NCBI GenBank assembly: GCA_009684515.1
Contig: WKKS01000007.1
Coordinates: forward strand, 62,001 to 126,000
Origin: Geobacter sp.
GTDB lineage: Bacteria; Desulfobacterota; Desulfuromonadia; Geobacterales; Pseudopelobacteraceae
Direction of reading: 5' to 3'
DNA length: 64,000 nucleotides
Shown: positions 59,997-64,000 of the stretch, one piece after another
Position numbering within the stretch: position 1 is the first letter of the stretch
How the letters are laid out: the number at the start of each line of letters is the position of its first letter
The notes under the pieces: model-generated
What the model was told of the DNA's origin: nothing
The model's input: only the letters and a program-made list of their open reading frames with translations
Databases searched by the model: none
Program-made: the position numbers and the translations under genes

Positions 59997-60895
59997 TGGG
60001 AGCACCTCCCCTGGATCGCCACTGCTCCAGCTCTTCCAGAGATTTCACCCATGACAAGTTCGCAGGCCGGAAGAGTCGTCATCTCGCTCGCCACCTGACC
60101 AAGAGTAACACAACGCACCCCGCTGTTCTTGAAACTTTCCAGCAAACGAACAAACGAAGCCCTGATCGCACCCCCCTCCAACTCGGCATGAATTGTGATT
60201 ACGTTGAGTCCTTCCTTGAGGTTGTCGATGTAATATTGGTGAATATTTTCCGGAGTGATGCCGTTTTCACCCAGGATTTCGTCGGCAGTCGGCAGGGTTG
60301 TCGGAATCTGCGGCGTACGGAAACGCCGCCCGGCCATGATCGGGTAGAAAGGGTGGGTACCGCGTCCATCGCTGCAGTATTGCAATCCCAGAGCGTCCTG
60401 AACCTCCAGCGAATCAGGCGACACGGTCCAGCCTGGTGCGGCGGTGGTAACGGCGCGGTGGCCAAGAATTTCCTCAAAAAGTGCGCTGGCGCGTCCCAAC
60501 TCCATAGCGGTCAGATGTTTGGGGAACCAGGGGAGGTAATCATGCCACTTGACGTGATCCCAACAGTGGATACCGACTTCATGACCCTGGCGTTCCGTCT
60601 CGCGCAACACTTCCGGAAATCCTGAGGCGATCATCGGTGCTGGTAGCAAAGTGCCGTACAGCATGGTTTTGATGCCATAGGCGGCTGGAGCTTTGGTTCG
60701 CAACATCTTTTTGAGAAAACCGGGGCGGGTGAAAATGCGCCGAATGGCCTTGCCGGAATTGTCCGGCCCCATGGAAAAGTAGAAGGTGGCCAAAACGCCA
60801 AAACGTGCCATATCCTCCAGCAGATTGGGGACGCCGTCCCGCGTCCCGGCATAGGTGTCCACATCAACTTTGATCGCTACTGTTTTGCTGAACAT
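59993..60895 (-). CDS. ArnD-like polysaccharide deacetylase/deformylase
   Basis: 300 residues. NodB-fold. Close in pattern to ArnD, which removes the formyl group from Ara4FN-undecaprenyl phosphate: KVDVDTYAGTRDGVPNLLEDMARFG, FYFSMGPDNSGKAIRRIF, GHEVGIHCWDHVKWHDY with the metal His residues, APGWTVSPDSLEVQDALGLQYCSDGRG, PQIPTTLPTADEILG, VITIHAELEGG. No arnA/B/C/T is seen, so the substrate may be another undecaprenyl-linked sugar. Start at 60895 or four codons upstream (60907) cannot be settled. Confidence 0.8.
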   Translation of the reverse strand: MFSKTVAIKVDVDTYAGTRDGVPNLLEDMARFGVLATFYFSMGPDNSGKAIRRIFTRPGFLKKMLRTKAPAAYGIKTMLYGTLLPAPMIASGFPEVLRETERQGHEVGIHCWDHVKWHDYLPWFPKHLTAMELGRASALFEEILGHRAVTTAAPGWTVSPDSLEVQDALGLQYCSDGRGTHPFYPIMAGRRFRTPQIPTTLPTADEILGENGITPENIHQYYIDNLKEGLNVITIHAELEGGAIRASFVRLLESFKNSGVRCVTLGQVASEMTTLPACELVMGEISGRAGAVAIQGRCSQ

Positions 60896-60990
60896 AAAAA
60901 TTTCCATTCTTTGGCTTTTAACTGATCGATGAGTTTAGCAGTTTTGACCGTTGTGTAAACTTTAAAAGCCGTCAAGTTGCGCAACTCTTC

Positions 60991-61018
60991 TTGACAGGCC
61001 TATCAAAAGGCGTATAAC
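60991..61018 (+). promoter_or_regulatory. Promoter of the riboswitch-kup transcript
   Basis: TTGACA (60991-60996), 16 bases, TATAAC (61013-61018), placing the start a few bases downstream, right at the aptamer's first strand. Confidence 0.65.
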
Positions 61019-61157
61019 TGCCGCAAAAGCAGCCGAGATTCGCCTGGAAAGGCGAATGCGGGGGACCCGGTCAACAGGGGCGCATTACGGTGTTAATGCC
61101 GCATAGGGAACTTCCAATCCCGAGCCCGTCAGCTAACCTCGTAGGCATTTGGAAGGG
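61019..61157 (+). ncRNA. c-di-AMP riboswitch aptamer (ydaO/yuaA type)
   Basis: Matches the ydaO consensus at its conserved places: CCGCAAAAGCAGCCGAG near the start, GCGGGGGACCC (61058-61068), GGGGCGCATTACGG then AATGCCGCATAGGGAAC, and the highly conserved CGAGCCCGTCAGCTAACCTC (61121-61140) with GTAGGCA after it. CTTCCAA (61111-61117) pairs with TTGGAAG (61149-61155) to close the last stem. This class binds two c-di-AMP molecules and turns genes off, often potassium transporters; kup follows. Confidence 0.92.
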
Positions 61158-61175
61158 CGTGACAGCGGATATGTT

Positions 61176-61206
61176 CCGTCGGTTCTTGCCGACGGTTTTC
61201 TATTTT
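61176..61206 (+). terminator. Riboswitch expression-platform terminator
   Basis: CCGTCGG-TTCTTG-CCGACGG followed by TTTTCTATTTT, about 20 bases after the aptamer and 43 before kup. It should form when c-di-AMP is bound. Confidence 0.85.
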
Positions 61207-61248
61207 CAGCGGTCAGCCCGTCACACATCGTGCGGGAGGCACATCAGA

Positions 61249-63069
61249 ATGAAGAAACATGAAGCGGGCTCCTATTGGGGCGGAATCATCAAAGCCCTCG
61301 GACTGGTATTCGGCGATATCGGAACCAGCCCAATCTACACCCTCACCGTCATCGTCTCACTCACCAAACCTTCCCAGGAAAATATTTACGGCATCATTTC
61401 ACTGATTGTCTGGACTCTGGTGGTCCTGGTCATGGTCGAATATGCCTGGCTGGCCATGAGTCTGGGACGAAAAGGCGAAGGTGGCACAATCGTTCTGCGT
61501 GAAATCCTGGTTAGAATGATAAAACCCGGCAGAACCTTTGCGTTTGTAACCTTCCTCTCCTATGTCGGCATCTGCCTGTTGATCGGCGACGGGGTCATCA
61601 CCCCGGCCATCTCGATTCTCTCGGCCGTGGAAGGCATCGAGTTGATACCGGGACTGGAGCATACATCCCAGAACATTTTGATCCTGATTGCCGCCATCAT
61701 TGCGGTTGGACTCTTCATCTTTCAAAAAAAGGGGACTGACAAGGTGGCGCGCGCCTTTGGTCCGCTGATGGTAATTTGGTTCGTGGCCCTGACCCTGTCC
61801 GGTGCCTTCTCGATCATCGATCACCCCATAGTTCTCAAATCACTCAGTCCCTGGTATGCCGTCCGGTTTCTGTATGATAATGGGCTGGCAGGCTTCTTCG
61901 TACTCTCCGAGGTTATTTTGTGCGCCACCGGAGGCGAAGCATTATACGCCGACATGGGGCATCTGGGTCGCAAACCGATCGTCCGGGCCTGGTACTTTGT
62001 ATTTGCGGCTTTGGTGATCAACTATCTAGGCCAGGGTGCCTATATCATCACCCACCCGGATGCGAAGAACATTCTTTTCGGAATGGTGCGTCACGAGGTA
62101 ACCATTCTCTACATCCCGTTCCTGATCCTGACCATCATAGCGACTGTAATAGCTTCACAGGCCCTGATCAGCGGGGTTTTTTCCATCGTGTATCAGGGGA
62201 TCACCACCCGCATTCTGCCTCTTCTGAGAGTAGACTACACTTCAACCCACCTTAAGTCGCAGATCTACATCAGCTCGATCAACTGGGCACTGCTGGCGGC
62301 AGTGATCATGATCATGCTTGTTTTCCGAAAATCCGAGAATCTGGCGGCGGCCTACGGCCTGGCCGTAACCGGCACCATGACCATTACCGGAATCATGATG
62401 ACCATGATCTTTGCTCACACCACCAAAAAGTGGAAGGTTCCGATCGCCCTGCTGGTCACTCTGGCTGACTTTTTATTCCTGATCGCCAATCTCAACAAGT
62501 TCCCCCACGGTGGTTACTGGTCAATCATATTGGCTGCGGTGCCGTTCATCACCATCCTGGTCTGGACCAAGGGCCAGCGGGCACTGTACCGGGCGCTCAA
62601 ACCATTGGATTTTGAAACCTTCGAAATGGCCTATGGCCAGATTTATGCCAAGGGCAAAAATATCCCCGGAACCGGTTTGTTTTTCGTCAAGGAGTGGAGC
62701 GTCATCCCCCCTTATCTCGTCCACTGTATTATCCGCTCCAACATTATTTATGAACGTAACGTCCTGATTTCGATAGTTCGCACAGATGAACCGTATGGGC
62801 TTGAGACGGATCTCAAAACCGGCTTGGCCACCGGCCTGGATGCTGTAGAAATCAGGGCAGGCTATATGGAGATACTCGATATTGAAGCGGTTCTGAAAGC
62901 AAACAGCATCACCGAAAAGGTCATTTTCTACGGGATTGAAGACATTGAGACCAATAACCTGGCCTGGAAACTGTTCTCCACCATCAAGCGTCAGACCCCC
63001 AATTTCGTGCAGTTCAACAAGCTTCCGGCTGCCAAGTTACAGGGTGTCGTGACGAGGGTCGAAATGTAA
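61249..63069 (+). CDS. kup: Kup-family potassium uptake permease
   Basis: 606 residues. About twelve membrane spans in the first 440 residues and a cytoplasmic C-terminal domain. Seen: LVFGDIGTSPIYTLTVIV, GDGVITPAISILSAVEGIE, LCATGGEALYADMGHLGRKPI. Low-affinity K+/H+ symport is the family role. ATG at 61249 (MKKHEAGSYWGG) follows GGGAGG. Its mRNA carries the c-di-AMP riboswitch, so high c-di-AMP should stop potassium uptake. Confidence 0.96.
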   Translation: MKKHEAGSYWGGIIKALGLVFGDIGTSPIYTLTVIVSLTKPSQENIYGIISLIVWTLVVLVMVEYAWLAMSLGRKGEGGTIVLREILVRMIKPGRTFAFVTFLSYVGICLLIGDGVITPAISILSAVEGIELIPGLEHTSQNILILIAAIIAVGLFIFQKKGTDKVARAFGPLMVIWFVALTLSGAFSIIDHPIVLKSLSPWYAVRFLYDNGLAGFFVLSEVILCATGGEALYADMGHLGRKPIVRAWYFVFAALVINYLGQGAYIITHPDAKNILFGMVRHEVTILYIPFLILTIIATVIASQALISGVFSIVYQGITTRILPLLRVDYTSTHLKSQIYISSINWALLAAVIMIMLVFRKSENLAAAYGLAVTGTMTITGIMMTMIFAHTTKKWKVPIALLVTLADFLFLIANLNKFPHGGYWSIILAAVPFITILVWTKGQRALYRALKPLDFETFEMAYGQIYAKGKNIPGTGLFFVKEWSVIPPYLVHCIIRSNIIYERNVLISIVRTDEPYGLETDLKTGLATGLDAVEIRAGYMEILDIEAVLKANSITEKVIFYGIEDIETNNLAWKLFSTIKRQTPNFVQFNKLPAAKLQGVVTRVEM

Positions 63070-63114
63070 GACTCTTGTTGTGGAATTACCATCTGAATTA
63101 GTGTATAAAACTGG

Positions 63115-63144
63115 GAGCGGCAGCAATGCCGCTCTTATTTTTTC
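63115..63144 (+). terminator. Intrinsic terminator between the two kup genes
   Basis: GAGCGGCA-gcaa-TGCCGCTC followed by TTATTTTTTC; only 14 bases before the second kup ATG, so it can limit read-through into it. Confidence 0.8.
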
Positions 63145-63157
63145 TGTAAGGGATCAG

Positions 63158-64000
63158 ATGACAAATAAACATGAAGACTCCTTCTGGGGCGGCATCGTCA
63201 AGGCACTGGGACTGGTATTCGGCGACATCGGCACCAGCCCGATCTACACCCTGACCGTTGTATTCACCCTGACCAAGCCTACTGTTGCTAACGTATATGG
63301 CATTCTTTCCCTGGTTTTCTGGACCATGTCCATTCTGGTGACGGCCGAATACGCCTGGCTGGCCATGAGTCTCGGCAAGAAGGGGCAAGGTGGCGAGATT
63401 GTTTTGCGGGAGATCATCATCAAACTCTTCAAGAAGGGGCGCATACTGGCTTTTGCCGGCTTCCTCTCATTCCTGGGTGTCTCACTGCTGCTGGGTGACG
63501 GCGTCATTACCCCGGCTATTTCAATTCTCTCAGCTGTGGAAGGTCTGCTGCTGATCCCTTCCCTGGCGGCTACAAAACAATCAGTACTGGTTTTGATCGC
63601 AGCCTTGATCGCCTTCACCCTGTTTTTCTTCCAGTCGCGCGGAACAGACAAAGTGGCCAAAATCTTCGGTCCGATTATGGTACTATACTTCGGTTCCCTG
63701 CTGGTATCCGGCCTCTTTTCGATCGCCGGCACGCCCGGCATTGTTACCGCCATCAACCCCTGGCACGCATTCGAGTTTTTCCGGCAGAACGGCTTTGCAG
63801 GCTACATCGTGCTGTCCGAAGTAATCCTTTGTGCAACCGGTGGCGAGGCGCTCTACGCAGACATGGGACACCTGGGTAAAAAGCCGATCATCCGCGCCTG
63901 GTATTTCGTCTTTGTCGCCCTTTATGTCAATTACCTTGGCCAGGGAGCCTTCATACTGCGCAATCCGGAGGCCAAGAACTTCCTCTTTGCCATGATCCAG
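63158..64000 (+). CDS. kup: Second Kup-family potassium permease, cut by the window edge
   Basis: 281 codons visible of about 610. Starts MTNKHEDSFWGGIVKALGLVFGD and parallels the first Kup throughout: GDIGTSPIYTLTVVF, GDGVITPAISILSAVEGLL, LCATGGEALYADMGHLGKKPI. It is a tandem duplicate with clear divergence at many places. AAGGGA precedes ATG. No second aptamer or clear promoter in the 88-base gap, so it probably depends on read-through of the first kup transcript. Confidence 0.94.
   Translation, partial: MTNKHEDSFWGGIVKALGLVFGDIGTSPIYTLTVVFTLTKPTVANVYGILSLVFWTMSILVTAEYAWLAMSLGKKGQGGEIVLREIIIKLFKKGRILAFAGFLSFLGVSLLLGDGVITPAISILSAVEGLLLIPSLAATKQSVLVLIAALIAFTLFFFQSRGTDKVAKIFGPIMVLYFGSLLVSGLFSIAGTPGIVTAINPWHAFEFFRQNGFAGYIVLSEVILCATGGEALYADMGHLGKKPIIRAWYFVFVALYVNYLGQGAFILRNPEAKNFLFAMIQ

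Larger units (their letters stand above)
60896..61248. other. Intergenic region with kup promoter, c-di-AMP aptamer and terminator
   Basis: No protein gene is supported here; a frame from 61090 runs through the aptamer into kup but has no ribosome site. The parts are listed separately. Confidence 0.85.

Noticed and set aside
61090..61248. Upstream extension of kup (53 codons)
   Set aside because: Runs through the riboswitch and its terminator; the Kup family start and GGGAGG point to 61249.
63071..63109. Separate promoter for the second kup (TATAAA near 63104)
   Set aside because: No -35 at acceptable spacing, and the start would fall inside the terminator stem.

Overview
The window reads as ordinary chromosome of a Geobacter-type anaerobe (Desulfuromonadia/Geobacterales). 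The basis is gene order remembered from Geobacter genomes plus the gene families: a 14-gene nuo operon next to hemL and a detached atpZ-atpI-atpB-atpE block, recA followed by a pilT paralogue, recX and alaS, an argBDFGH run, a NarG-type nitrate reductase with a haem c protein, and a c-di-AMP (ydaO-type) riboswitch in front of kup. Trichlorobacter/Geobacter lovleyi-like or Pelobacter propionicus-like species are possible; this is inference, no search was run. I see no IS element, prophage, CRISPR array or rRNA.

Layout. 1-3050 (-): 3' part missing narG preceded by a membrane-anchored dihaem cytochrome c, noticeably GC-rich. 3050-3640: very AT-rich control region with two FNR-type dyads. 3638-5249 (+): oxidative-stress trio bcp, yceI, ferritin-like rubrerythrin relative. 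5371-6781 (-): prmC-hpt. 6903-22020 (-): nuoABCDEFGHIJKLMN with a strong promoter that carries a perfect palindrome over the start site and a terminator after nuoN. 22540-25546 (+): hemL, then the membrane sector of ATP synthase (atpZ, atpI, atpB, atpE) headed by a probable 15-codon leader ORF. 25632-33773 (-): argB-argD-argF-argG and argH-exeA-gspB-lipoprotein. 33854-43615 (-): larB-larC-cinA, recA-pilT-recX-alaS and a response-regulator/histidine-kinase hybrid. 43811-45696 (+): leuC-leuD. 45798-53193: small metabolic and envelope genes (TPR proteins, DUF3187 barrel, tatA, aminotransferase, SH3-like protein, WbuC cupin, VOC protein, hemE, S4 protein), tRNA-Ser(UGA), serS. 54543-57284 (+): capA and a radical SAM gene. 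57295-60895 (-): tex, DUF4911, arnD-like. 60991-64000 (+): promoter, ydaO aptamer, terminator, kup, second terminator, a second kup cut by the window edge.

How the parts fit. Complex I feeds electrons into the quinone pool, which the nitrate reductase (under probable FNR-family control) can drain; the membrane sector of ATP synthase next door uses the resulting gradient. HemL and HemE supply haem to the cytochromes. The arg block covers steps of arginine synthesis from N-acetylglutamate phosphorylation to arginine except those of ArgC and ArgJ. LeuCD serves leucine and, in Geobacter, probably the citramalate route to isoleucine. The clearest regulatory system is the c-di-AMP riboswitch that should shut off the Kup potassium uptake transcript. 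Less understood units worth attention are the LptM-like lipoprotein cotranscribed with argH/exeA/gspB, the ArnD-like deacetylase coupled to DUF4911, the CapA/radical SAM pair, the leader ORF before atpZ, and the larBC-cinA coupling.
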